A DNA stretch of 64,000 nt from contig JALJCO010013699.1 of assembly GCA_023101725.1 (NCBI GenBank), forward strand, positions 62,001 to 126,000. The letters run 5' to 3'. Every line of letters begins with the position of its first letter. The stretch's first letter is position 1. The notes under the pieces were generated by a model. The model ran no database searches, had not been told where the DNA came from, and saw nothing but the letters and a program-made list of their open reading frames with translations. Positions 13,242 through 25,741 of this stretch are shown piece by piece. Origin of the DNA: Atherinomorus stipes (taxonomy: Eukaryota; Chordata; Actinopteri; Atheriniformes; Atherinidae). Position numbers and translations under genes: made by a program.

Positions 13242-13329
13242 CCAATCGCGAACTTGCAAAGCTATGGGCACATTGCTGCGAGCCAATGAGCAACACCTGT
13301 TTCTCTCAACCGTGGCTGTCCGCGCCAAT
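13242..13329 (+). promoter_or_regulatory. Cluster of three CCAAT boxes, candidate promoter or enhancer
   Basis: CCAAT occurs at 13242, 13283 and 13325, spaced 41 and 42 bases apart, all in the same direction. The contexts (ACCAATCGC, AGCCAATGAG, GCCAATCAT) fit NF-Y sites. The surrounding 13080-13400 is GC-richer than the neighbouring DNA. No TATA box is seen. An ATG at 13379 is followed by AAGAG/GTACAAG, a possible donor, but that phase (2) would not join exon 2 in frame. Function is inferred only. Confidence 0.3.
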
Positions 13330-14649
13330 CATAATGGCAACTTTATTCAGCCTCTGTCGAGAAGCCAAGCCCAACAGCATGACTAACGGGCATCCAGGCC
13401 ACAAGAGGTACAAGCAAAAAATTATATATATATTTCACCCTCCATAATGTAACTTTCCCTGCAAATGTGTCTCAGCAAACGTGCGTTGCATCATTGCATC
13501 ATCGGAAAAAAAGTATCTTTGAGCAAAACAGTCTTTGATAGTTCTGAGAGAACATTGTTTAGCGGCGAGGCTGTGGAAGAATGAGTCATTTTTGTACCTT
13601 TTAAAAGTGTCAACGCTTTCTGTTTGTTTGCACAGCTGAGAATGACAGACACATCACATGTACTACATTTAAATATGACTTTATGTTGTATAGCAGCTTT
13701 TTCTTGTTAGTAACGTCCTAATAAACATCACCAGAGGCGTCGTCATAAGCTGATTCATCCAGGAATCTCTTTATGTCCGCAGTGCAACAGACAAATTGAT
13801 TAATTGAAAACACTGACGAATATGAGGGCTCAGTTCTTGACTATATAATTTTTTTAATGGATTTTTGGCAACAATTTAACAAAGGCGCCATCCTTTTTTT
13901 TTTTCTGAATCATGTATCCTCATGCGATCACGTTTTATTTGTTTTGTTCTCTGAAGTAAAAAACACAAAAGTTCCTGCTATATTTCTTTCATGCTTCGGG
14001 TGGTGTTTGTCTCTTGGCTGTAGTCTTCAGTTTGTTGACGATACAGCGATAAATAATGACTTTAGAAAGATTGATACAGCTGTTATACCATGGAAAGAGG
14101 TTCATGTTAAAGCAAGGGATGTTATTTTTTTAGTTTTCATTGGTAGCTGCTCCTATTAGAAATAACATTTCACAGTTACATCGATTTGTTTAAAACATGC
14201 CGTTGTTGTTCATTAATAGCCATCAGTAAAAATTGCAAGACATATTTACAGTTTACATGAGAGTGGACCAAACAAATGACTTGTGTGTTCCAATGCTGAA
14301 GGCATTTCGGAACTTGTCTGCATATAAATCCACTTCCTTCTGTTCCCTTTGTGAATTTATGCACCTAATTTACCCTGCAGTTTAAAAAAAAAAACAAAAA
14401 AAGAGGCACAATTTCTCTCATAGAAATGAAGAATATTTGGCGGAAATTTGAGAAAAACGTAGCTATCTTCAGAGCCTGATAACTTAGGCATACTTTTATG
14501 TAGAAAGTTAACTCTTATCACAACCATCTTATCAAGAAAGATGAAACGTGTTGTGATCAAAAGAGCCATTTCAGATCTTTTACAGTTTTAACGCAGTTGC
14601 AGTTTAAGTTTAATAAAATTTCAGAAATGGCCATCCACATTCAAGGCAA

Positions 14650-14785
14650 GGCGACTCAGTTCGGTCCTGCAAGGGCTGCAATCCAGCAGGTTTTCCATCT
14701 CTCCCTGCTCTAACACACCTGACTCAAATTAGATAGATCCAGTAGCCTACCAAGTTCTGCTAGATTGCAAATTAAGTACGACAGA
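14650..14785. repeat. Interspersed repeat fragment
   Basis: The stretch containing TCAGTTCGGTCCTGCAAGG, CAGCAGGTTTTCCATC and CTAACACACCTGACTCAAAT matches from memory a very common teleost dispersed repeat with an 'ACACACCTGAxTCAAAT' core. Ends and class cannot be fixed here. Confidence 0.5.
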
Positions 14786-17700
14786 ATTGAGTAACCCTGC
14801 TCTATAGTTATGTCGCACAATGTAATTTTGGCCTTGTAAAGTTTCCAAAAATTTCTAAAACAAGCATCTTTGATAGCCATTGTTTCTCCTGCACATATAC
14901 AAATAATACATGAAAATGTAGGCATTTTTCTCCACTTTAACCCAATGTGACAATCACTGCAATAGACTATAGTTTTCTCTCTTATCACCTCAGAGTGCAG
15001 GGTACACCTCTTGCCAGCTTCACTGACCTCCAATCATTTTTACTTACATTTTTTTCTCCTTAAGTCCTCAAGGCGCCTTTTAACCCACCATAAAACTGCA
15101 CAGAAGACAGTATAGTGAAAAAAAAAAAAAATAGCAGACCCTTCTGCCACTCACAGTTTAAGAATATTGTTGTTGAACAGTGACTGGTTGAAGGATTCAA
15201 AAGCTTGAAATCAATTGAAATCTGAGCCTTTGTGACTGCTTTTAATGTCTCTGGAAGAGAAAAGGCATCACTGTCATTCAGATGGTAACTATCAGGCTCA
15301 GTTCTGTGTATCTTATTAGAATCATGCTCTCAACTCCAATATCACATCGTGATACATTGCCACCCATCAAAATTTCTTAAGAAATTTTTATAGTTTATTT
15401 AGATTTCAATGACTGACAGCCACTCTAAGAGGAGAATGGATCAAACGTGGTGTAAATTTCTAAAGGAAGGGTTTTATTTTCATCGGCTTTGGTTCGGTAG
15501 CAACAACTGAGAAAACTTTGACATATCAGCTGAGTAAAGGCTACTTAAAACCACCGGCTTGTGTTTTGTGGTCTGGCCAGGTTCACAAATTCTCTCTGAC
15601 AGTTGCGGATAAGAGATTAAAACAGGGGGCTGACTCCTGACTTAAACCTCCAGCTGCTGAAGTTGATAACATCACATAAGCTGCTCACACACATGCACCG
15701 CTCTCTATTAATCTCACTATATCCGAACACGCCGGCTTAATATCTGGATCAGCGCTTTGGTCATTTTTGGGTAAAATTGGTTTCTGTGTCACATTTGCTT
15801 TGGCACGTGCTTGCATTGCATTCTTTTGCTCTAGGAAAGGATCTGACGTACTGTTTTGTGTCATCATAGCAAAGTTCTGAACTTTTTCAGTTTGCCGATA
15901 AAGGAAACAAAAATTTTCTGAAAAATCCATCTTTTACAGAAATCATTAGTTCAGACAACCACATGAGGAGTACATCAATTCTTGGAAACTACATCATCTG
16001 GTGGTCAGACTTAGCGGACTTTGTGTTATTTGTGTCATCAATCACATTTTCCAACGGAAGCGATTGGCTTCATAATGAAAAAAAAGAACATAAACCTATG
16101 TGAAAGCATAAACAAAGTAAGAAAGAGAGGTGGGAGGGAGACAGTGTGGCTTGGAAGCTGCAGGTATCTGTAGAGTAGAAAGAGAAGCTGGCAGCGCTCT
16201 TCCCAGGACATGAAAGACTCGCTGCTCCGAACTGGGATTATTCTCCACCTCTGGGGAGTCCCTCTTATGAGCGGAGAAGGCAGAAGGAAAAAATGTGGAA
16301 AGAAATTGAAGGAAACAGGAACAGAGAGAAGGAAGGATGGGAAAAATTAAATGTGAGAGCGTGAGCACTGGGGACAGATGAAGAGGCGCACATCTACAGG
16401 CTCTCATCCACGTGGATGCCAGTGCCACTTAAAGTCCTAATGATGCATACAATCCTTCTGTTGACCACCTTTGTGTGGTCTCTTTATAGTTTTCACCAAC
16501 TTAAAAATGCGTTTTGCTGACATTGAAGTGGAGACAAAACAAGAACAATGTCCTTGTTTGATCAACTAACTTTCTGAAAATCATCAACATCATCAACTTC
16601 TCCCAGAGAAGGCTCATACAGATATGTGTTGCAAAAATCCCTTCGAAATTTCACCAATTTTAAGAAAATGTTGATATTTTCTTTTGTTGCCTCTTGGTTT
16701 GACAGAGCGTCTTTAGAGCACACCAGCTGGATGATAAAATCATTTGAAATGATGTGTTCTGCTCACACTGGCTGTTTGAGTTGTCCATGGGACTTATTTT
16801 GTTAATAATGGGCCAAAAGATAATTGATTTTGTGTGTACTGGACATACTGTCCATGTCCAGTGGAGCGAGAGGCGGGGGAGGATTGAGGCGGGGAGGGGG
16901 CAGGGGTGGTAAGGTCAGCTCTCATCAGTCAATGCAGCTATATTTTCATGATTCCGTTTACTTATCTTGGAAGCGGCGGGGCTCCGAATCCTCCGCTCCC
17001 GCCCGTCCAGGATTTTTTTTATTTATTTGTTTGCTAGCTGAAGCGCCGATCCAAAGTACACTCCTCCAGTGACAATCACGCACAGAACACACACTCCTCG
17101 GGACATACAACCCCTGCTTTTATTGAAGCGTGTGCATTTCCCACCCCACTTCTCGAGGCCTCTTCCTGCGGCACGTACACACATAGTTTCCCATCACTGC
17201 CACCCCCCCACCACCTCCTCCCTCATCTCATCCCCTCTGACCGGCCCCCCCAGGGTCTCCAGCTTTCTCTAAGATTTTCTCGCAGTTTCTCTTCCTCCAC
17301 TTCCCTGTCCTAATCTCTTATCTCTCCAAGAATCACTTTATCTTCACTTCTATGTGTTTATCTATTGATCAATCTATCTCCAACCATCCTCCCTTTCCCC
17401 TTTATCTCAGGGTTGCTCCCCCCGAGAGAGACGTAGAAGGGGTTGGGTCGTTCCAGCTTCTCCATTTGGATTTCATTACAAATGGAGCAGATACTCACAG
17501 CTTACTAGAAAAGAATAATAATCAGATAGAAACGAAAATGAAAGAAAGAAGGGTGGGAGGCTTGTAATATACTCAGTAAATCCGAACCTTCTGTTACCTA
17601 AATGTTAACCGGCACAAATTGAGATGGATTAGATATCCTAAAGAGGGAGGGGAGGGGGGTGGTGAAGGCTGTACTGGATCCAATCTAGGTGTTAGACTGA

Positions 17701-18474
17701 ATGAAACGCACACAGAGGGCTTACTTTTGATCATGCCTTCGCCATTCCTTCGAATGAATTGAAGCCATCAATCAGCCTCTATTTCTAAACAAGTCATCAA
17801 GTGACAAATTCCTCATCCAGTTGTCACCAAAGGGTAGGGACGGTTTATTTTTCCTTCGTAGGAATTGGCGTAATTAATCTCCACAGATGGATGGCTGCTG
17901 AATCATAACTAGACACACCTTGTAGGTTCCTCGCTCTAATACAGTTCATCTTTAACCCTTAAAACTCAAGACCATTTTTTGGAGAGGGTGGAGCTGTTTT
18001 TGGCCCACATTTTTTTTAATTTATCTATTTTTTTAAGATATAGAAATGCATGCATAAGGTCAACTCTTTTAAACACAGTCAATGTACAAACATTATTCTT
18101 TCAGGACAACCTTAGTTGTCAGATTATGAGGCTAAAATGATCTAAAATGAACGTATCAGGAGATGTAGCACCATGAAGGCCAACCAAAAAAACTAAATTT
18201 AGTACTAATGATGCTGTGTAGAAACAACCCACTAAGCTTTTCTTATCTTCATATCATTCTCTAAAGTCTTGGCTTTCAGAACTAAAAAAAAGTTGGCATT
18301 AAAACAAACGCAACAAACTGTTTACATAATTACATATTTTTGTTCCAGACTTTTTTTGTTGTTTAAGTTGTTTATGCTGCTTTTTACCTCCTATTCTGCA
18401 AAAGCAGCTCCAGCTCAGCTCGTTTTTGGCGCCACTGTGCATCAAAAACACCTTCTTAGTTGGATTTGATTTAA

Positions 18475-19086
18475 AGGATAACTTTCTTTTTTTTTCCAAA
18501 CTGGACCTTATGTGCATTTACTCACCGGTAAAATTTCTGCATCACTTTGACTCCTCTGAAAGATATTTCGTTGAGTCGGGCTTCGGCGTGCATCCATAAT
18601 ATAATGGGACAGACGGGGCAGCCTCTATATAAAGCATCTGCAGCAAAACTCATTTATGTCCCCAATATGAATGAGTACTATTGTCCTGTGAGTTCAGAGT
18701 TGGCTCTCCATTAGTTATCGGGGGTTTCTCTACACTCAGGCCGTGCGCCCCCGATGCCCTCCACCGCAGTGCAGCTGAGAAAAGCAGCTCGCTACCTAGA
18801 CACCAACAAACTTTAATATGCGAAACTCTGAACTCACATGACAATCGTACTCATTCGTTCGTTCATTCTACTTAAAGTATTGGTGAAATGAAGAAGTTTT
18901 GCTACAGATAATGCTTTATGTAGAGCCTGCCCTGTCTCTCCTATTATATGTATGTACACCGAAGGGCGACTCAACGAAATATCTTCCGAAGGAGTTTAAG
19001 TGATACACAAATTTTACCGGTGAGTAAGTGCACAAATGAACTCCTAGAAATAAGGTCCAGGTTGAAAAACAAAGAAAGTTATCCTA
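18475..19086. mobile_element. Palindromic TTAA-flanked MITE (612 bp)
   Basis: Long imperfect inverted arms lie at 18475-18699 and 18826-19086. Both start AGGATAACTTTCTTT when read inward, then share TTACTCACCGGTAAAATTT, AGATATTTCGTTGAGTCG and GTGAGTTCAGAG. TTAA stands at 18471-18474 and 19087-19090 (one extra A on the right), a target-site signature of the Kolobok or piggyBac superfamilies. The central 126 bases (GCCGTGCGCCC, CAGCTGAG) are GC-rich. There is no coding capacity; the two short facing frames here are the two arms read inward. Confidence 0.82.
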
Positions 19087-22000
19087 TTAAATGCCTGGAA
19101 AAACTTTTGAAGATCACCTAAGGGTAAGCTATTGAGGAGAAATTGTTGACAATATAAGTGCTGGTGGCCTTGAAGAGTTTTAAAGATTAAATGCTGAAGA
19201 TGATTGTGATCAATCAATGAATCTCTTTTCTTTTACTCGATGGTTTTAGTCTCAATAAGTCATATCTACATTTTAACAATGGAGGCATATCTTAAGCAGC
19301 AACTTCAAATGTGTGAAAGTGATCAGATTCTTGTACCTGCTTGTTGTTAAATTACGCTTGATACTGTGTTTTCAGTCAGGTTATTATCTCTCTGTGTTTA
19401 GGCTCGACCGTGTGCCCTCAAGTGTGTTTTGGCAGTGAGCGAGGCAGATAAGGAGCTGTGTTGTGATTTTCATCTCTGGACTCTACCAAAGAGGAAGTTT
19501 GATGAATCAGAGCTTCCTGGCTGCTTTGCGTTTCCACAGCTACATGAATTCAAGCAGCAGTGTTGGAGGCCGAGGCAACAGTGCAAAAAATACGTTTTAC
19601 AAAACAAGAGAATAAGGTGTTCCTGCAGATTAATAGTTTGGATTGTCACGCCAAAGTCCCGCAGTTTTATTTCTTTACTTTCTGAGCTTTTGCTGTTTTG
19701 ATTTTGATAGAATAATGAGGTTTTGAAAAGAGCAGAGGAGAATAAGTTGTAATCTTCTTCTCGCGACAGCTGCTCCACAGGCTACAAGGGTAATTATCAC
19801 TGCATGTCATGTCTTTGATCAACCAGTATTGTCAGTTGCTGCTCATGACATAAGCTGCTGACCAAAGCACAGCTAGCATGATGGTTTGACCATGCTGACT
19901 TTTATTATTCTGTGCACTTCATCTCATTCTTTGCAGCCATGGTCCTCCTGCTCCCTTTGTGCCACTCTGTTATTTAACATGCATTAGTTCAACATCTGCT
20001 CCACTTCTGCATAAAGAGACATGTTTTTTTTTTTCTGTGCAAATAAACTAGGGTACTAGGTGGTACTTATCACTCATTTTTCAGGATATTTGAGTTTAAC
20101 CCAATTACTCTAAGCTTTAAAGTATGTTAATGATTAGAAGCTAAATAAATCCTAATGCCATTAGGTTTAAAGTTTGGCTCAGTTATTTTTCCCCAGACAA
20201 TTTGCAGCAGTCAAACTTCCTATCTAAACTTTCTATCTAAATGTTTCTTCATGCTGCTGCAGAATAACAATTCAGAATCATTTGTTCGTTTTTTTAAAAA
20301 AAAAAAAAAATTAAGTAAATCTGTAATATTAAAAACTTTTCCAGTAACTGGAAATCTTTCCAAAATCTATTAGGACATTGTTTTGATTTATGTATTTAGG
20401 GGCATTAGCATCAAATTTCCATAGGTTGCATGTGTTAAATATTTCCCTAACATTTTCTTCTTTTTAAAAAAAAAAAAAAAGTTTTTAATCAAGTTGCTCA
20501 AAATGTTACTCTACTCAGATCTATTTTTCTTTAAATTTAAGATTAATTACAAGAAGTACATAAGGTACTTGGCACTGAAGTGTTTCCAGGCTGCTGCTTT
20601 AGGCAGCATTTGCTCGGCCTCGTCTCCCGCTGCTCTATTCACAAGCTGGCCGGGACTCTGGCTTTGAGCTCCGGGGGAGAGATGGTATATCACCTCTGAG
20701 CTAAAGAGAACAATTAGGCCATATCAACAGATCAGAGTGTTGGCAGTTGGTTCACAGTTAGCAACAGCGCCAGTAATCTGTGGCTTAGTTGGCACTTAGC
20801 CACGACAAGCCGCGGCTCCATGGCCTGTTCAGACACTTAAGAGTCACAGAGGGCACCGGCATGCCTCAGGAGCTGGCACTTTCATCCCCATGCTATCAGG
20901 GAAATGAAATGGCAAGAAAATAAAGCCCAAGAGAAGAAGAAAAAGAATAAAAGTGAGGTGGGAGGGGAAGAATTAAGTCTTTAATGAGGGCAGTTGTTTC
21001 AGCAGGCAAAAAAAGTCTGGTTATATCAGCAGAGTGTATTAAATGATGACTGTTAGCCCACCTACTGTGAAATTATGGGTGGCCTGTTTTGGGTTTTTTC
21101 TGCCTTGTATCCTGTAAGGACTTTGTGAACACTCTTAGTTTTTTTTTTCTATTTTAGTTCACAAGTTGGATCATGAAGGCATGAATAGAAGGCATAAAAA
21201 GGGTTTAGGTGCTTCTGATTTGAGCTGTCTCAGAGTCACATGATCATATCTCACTTCGACTACAGCTGCTGTCACTTCTAAAGCTTTCGTCACTACATGG
21301 CTTATTGCACCTTCCTTAATCCTGATTTACAGCAATGGGGGTAAGAAGTAATGAGCAAGAGGAAAGACTTGTAAACTGGGTGCATTGTTTGTTTCTGTCA
21401 TGTACAGGGCTAAAAAGCAAAGCAAAACAAAGACACTTTATAGGAATCTTTAGTCTTTTGTGTCCTCGTTTTCCTATCATCTCTGTCCCTTTATTCTTCT
21501 TTAGTCTTGGGCCACATCTTATTGCTTTAGATAGTGCCAGAAAAAACAGGAAATCATTACAGCAGTTCAATGAAACATATGCACACATAAATGGAAGAAA
21601 TGGAAAACAAAAACAATTTTAACAAGCCTGAAAATCTAGTATTTGCTGTGAGAACATTTAATCTACAAAAACAGTCTTGTAATTTCTTTAAGACGCCTTC
21701 AGTAATAATTTTCCAGGCTCCTTAAAGGACTTTTCAAAGCTCCTCCTTGGATATTAGCTGCCTTCAGCACACTTTTGGAGGATTCATGACTCTTTCAGAC
21801 CTGTCGCCTGAAGATTAGCTGCTTTCCAGGCGACCTTCCGTTTCTGACGAGGTTTCAGATGCATCTCTCAGGTTCTGTTTCAGGTCTTTGCTGGATTTTT
21901 CCTGCTTCTCAAGGCAGTCACTTTAAGATGCTTGTTCATTTACTATTTATTTGGAACTGGACCTGTCCAGTTTAGAAGGATGTTTTAAGGACAGTGCAAC

Positions 22001-22396
22001 TGGGGAAGTGGTTCTAAGATGTGTGTTACGAACTGCTGATACAAAAGAAGTCCATCTCTTGTGTTGTCTTATTTTTCTAATCCCTGAATGATTCGAGGGT
22101 CAATGTTGAGCAACTTATGAACAGAAGAGATTCCGGTGAAAACGGTCAGGTGAAGGACTCGACTGAAAATGAATGAAAAGCAGCCAATGTTCAAAGAAGA
22201 CCTTCAGAAAGTTTGAGACCACTTAAAAAGAAGAAAATCCTTGAAAGTACAAACTCTGCACAGAACTGTTTCTTTCATTGTTCACCTTTGAAAAGATCAG
22301 ACTTTCAATAACAAAACTCAGATTTATTAAGCTTCCTTTAGGATGTAGACTTTCCAAAGTCACTAAGACTCTGAATCTTGCAATTATCTTTATGAA

Positions 22397-22689
22397 TAGG
22401 GATCGACCAATAGAGTTATTAGGGCTGATAGTGATATTTTCTCATCACTCAGCTGATCCAATTTGCCGATATTTGGGGACAATACTGTATTTGATCCCAA
22501 ATTAATATAGTGAGGAATGCAGTGGAAAGATACAATGATGTTTTACAACTCTTTCAATATAAAAAAAAAAAAAGCACTTCAAATAAATATATAAAAAAAG
22601 AAAGTGTACTTGTAAACAAATATTAAATTGAAACATTAAACTTGTATACACTTATACAGTATTTTATAGTGTATATAAGTGTATAGAAA

Positions 22690-22725
<36 letters not shown>

Positions 22726-22831
22726 TTGTGTGTGTAAAGTCTGTAAATTATGCTAAGTGGGGGTATCGGCCGATACCAGCAAAGAAAAATAAAGACAAAT
22801 ATCAGCCGGCCGATGTATCGGTCTATCCTTA
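22397..22831. mobile_element. Non-autonomous hAT-type element (435 bp)
   Basis: The element begins TAGGGATCGACCAATAG and ends GTATCGGTCTATCCTTA, which are inverted relatives. Flanking octamers TTTATGAA (22389-22396) and GTTATGAA (22832-22839) agree at 7 of 8 bases. It contains an A-rich stretch and a TA/TG microsatellite, but no transposase. Confidence 0.8.
22691..22735 (+). repeat. (TA)n(TG)n microsatellite inside the hAT element
   Basis: (TA)5 is followed by (TG)12 with one TTTG interruption. It lies inside the 22397-22831 element, so it grew after or travelled with the insertion. Confidence 0.95.
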
Positions 22832-23645
22832 GTTATGAACTTGTAAATTTAAGTAATAAAAAGGTAAAGCTCCATCCACAGCACAGTCAAACTGCCTCAG
22901 ACTCAATTTGTAAGCTCAGCTGATGAAATCAGCTTCCGAGAAGTATAAACCGGAAGAACATCCATATTGTCATTACTTATTGTCTCTCACTCTGAATCAT
23001 CAAAAGCCCAAAATAAAAGCAGAAAGCCGAGTGACGCACCGAAGCACCTTGATCAGCTGCCATAGGAGTTAATTCATGAGAAAGGAAGTGACACATCACT
23101 GCTAATATAAACTATGAAAGTTTCAAATAAAGCACTCCTCCGGTTGTTCCCTTTCTTTTTGTATCATTGCATATTGACATTTTTGTGAGTTTTGAGCATT
23201 GGAGATGCAAAATAACAGCCAAAATGCCAATTCTTGGTGATTCTTTATGCCTTTCAATCCGCGAAGAGATTTTTGTTCTTTTTCTAAAAATGCACTTCAC
23301 AAGTGATTCAGCCCAAAGCTGGACATGTTTTACATCCTGCCGTCATGTCATCTGCCAATTATAAACCCTCTCCATTCACACACTCCCACCACCTCTCCCC
23401 CTTTTGCCCAGAGTAAACACATCACCCAGATATTTACACTCTGAAGGGACAAGATTAGTCTGTTTATATAGGGGGAAACAGTAGACAGACATTTCCCTAT
23501 TAATGAGCAGAAATGCACGTGCACACGTACGTGCAGATGGCAGTGAAACATGTTGACACTGCAGTGTGCTACTCTGGAAACAGAAGGCTGATGAATAATG
23601 GTCTAATTGTTGAGATGCACATGCACGCAGACACACACCCCCACA

Positions 23646-23663
23646 TACACACACACACACACA
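23646..23663 (+). repeat. (CA)n microsatellite
   Basis: This is a short CA run. Another short CA stretch lies at about 23855-23872; open frames across both are low-complexity artefacts. Confidence 0.85.
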
Positions 23664-24159
23664 GTCTCATGGAAGATTAAAATATCAGCCAGCTGTCGTC
23701 ATGGTGATACAGACATGAGAGGTAAAAACTCTGGAAATGAAGCTGTTACACCAGCTCCTGTGTTATTTGGGGTTTTTTTTCTTTTTTTTTTCTCTCCACG
23801 CAACACACTGAATCTCTTGGGTTTTTTGCTGAATCCCCCCACCCCCCCAACACAGACACACACACACACACCTTCTCTCCTATTCTTCTGAAAACATCCG
23901 GAGAAATGCTAATAAGTAGTGTTTCATCCTGGCTGTGCTGCTCTGCGTACTTATAAAATAAAAAGTGACTCACCTGCTTCGCCTAAAATGTCCCTGTGAA
24001 TAATAATAAATAAATGAAAAAATAAACCACCTTGTTTCCTCAAAGCAAAATGTAAAATTGGGGCTGACAGACTGCAGATTCATCCAGCTGTCTTCCTCTA
24101 GAGGGGCTGGAGTTTGCAAAGGTGCTGCAGTGAAGGTGCAAGTAGCTGGGTGTTGTTAA

Positions 24160-25642
24160 GAACCTCACCATTCAAATCGATTTTATTCTTTGGGTTGCGA
24201 TTCGATATTGATTTAAATGCTTCACTGTTGATTCAGTCAGAAGTAAAAATGCACAAGGCAAGTTTATCTGTATAGCACATTTTATGTATATGGCAATTCA
24301 AAGTGCTTTACATAAAACATTAAAAGCATTACAGCGGGGTGCAAGAGAAGAAAAAAACATTAAGAAGAACAAAAAAGTAGAAGCATGGTTTTAAATTAAA
24401 AACATTAAAAACATTTCAAATTGAAATTAAAAATAGAGGGCATAGAGCCGTGCGAATTTTAACTTTTGAGTAAAATCTATGTAAATGCAGCTGAGAACAG
24501 GTGGGTCTTTAATCTGGATTTAAATAACCCGTTTCATCTGATCTGAGGCTTTCGGGGAGTTTGTTCCAGACATGTGGAGCATAAAAGCTGAACACAGCTT
24601 CTCCATGTCTGGTTCTGACTCTGGGAACTGAATATAAGAATATGGGAATATGGGAAATAATAAGAATTTCTGTTGTCCATTGTTAAATTTTCATTTTCAT
24701 GCCCATGTGAACCAAACATCAACACAGGCGCCAACAGTGCGGCCAATGCGGAATTCCGTAAAAGTGCTAAAAAATTGTAGTTCTTTCTTCATCTGCTAGA
24801 GGCTAGCTGTAAAACAGAGCAAATCCCCACAGACTCCCATGTTAAAAAGGCCAACTTCACAGCAGAAATTAACACGTTTACAGCCTGGTTCAAAAGATCA
24901 TTTTAAGATTTAATACACTAGGTCAAGTTTACCTTCATGTCAACTTTGAGGGAGGTGAATGTTTTTCTATAACTCATCTGTTTAGATGCAATTTGATCTT
25001 TAAATTACACATAATTAAGGGTGTGTCCTTTTGACTGACAAATGGCAGGCCAGATGCTAGCATTAGCTCCTTGTTTGCTCTCGGTAAGGTCTGGGTTTGT
25101 AGCAGAGTAGCACAAAAGTGGTTTTTAGCCAGCTAACAGCAGGTCCATACACACCTTACCTTTAGCCTGCTGCTGTTAGTTTCAAGTTTGCTCAGTTAGC
25201 ATTTAGCCCAGAGTACATTGGCTGTCAATCATTTACCCTGAGGCCGCTCTTTGCCCATGTTAGTATTTTCCCAGAGTGACGACACACACAACACAGCGAA
25301 GAAGGCAACAATGGGAATGCCCAACTGGCTTCACTTTTAGCTCGTGAAAAAGAACAGGTATCGTATCGGAACGTTCATCCCCTTTTTTTTACGGTCTCTG
25401 ATGGGAACATATGTGGTATGTCCCCTCACATTTTTGAGCGAAAAAACATCCAAAATACAGCAAAATGGCGACCACTTTTTTTTATGTTTTAATACGAGTC
25501 TATCCATACAATGTAAATAACACGCACAGCGCCCCCATGGGTCAGGAGTTGAATCAGTTCCGAGTATTTGCTAAATCTATATTGAAATGTGCAGAAAAAT
25601 ATCGGAACGCATCGATTAATCAATATTTTTACCCACCCTTAG
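24160..25642. mobile_element. Probable decayed hAT-like element enclosing other repeats
   Basis: The left side (TTCAAATCGATTTTATTC, GCGATTCGATATTGAT) and the right side (CGCATCGATTAATCAATA, then TTTTTACCCACCCTTAG at 25642) resemble the two inverted ends of fish hAT elements starting TAAGGGTGGGTA. No target duplication is clear, so limits are tentative. 24252-24610 inside it is a separate retroelement-like repeat. Confidence 0.4.
24252..24610 (+). repeat. Retroelement-like interspersed repeat
   Basis: It starts GGCAAGTTTATCTGTATAGCA and includes CAATTCAAAGTGCTTTACAT, then GGTGGGTCTTTAATCTGG and TTTGTTCCAGACATGTGG. This arrangement is a common dispersed repeat in percomorph genomes. A second, diverged copy lies at 27241-27600. 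The class (LINE-tail or SINE) cannot be settled here. Confidence 0.6.
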
Positions 25643-25702
25643 GCGCAAGTGAGTCATGGCTGCTTCATTTATGCTAAAATCAATCCATGAAATTATTTTA
25701 AC

Positions 25703-25703
<1 letters not shown>

Positions 25704-25738
<35 letters not shown>
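25704..25738 (+). repeat. Poly-C run (35 bases)
   Basis: A 35-base uninterrupted C run lies next to the right end of the 24160-25642 element. On the minus strand it is poly-G and could form stacked quadruplexes. The true length is doubtful in any assembly. Confidence 0.95.

Positions 25739-25741
<3 letters not shown>

Noticed and set aside
13379..13410. ATGACTAACGGG followed by AAGAG/GTACAAG as a possible first coding exon of rxra
   Set aside because: The phase (2) does not join either exon 2 acceptor in frame, and the peptide does not resemble RXR N-termini.
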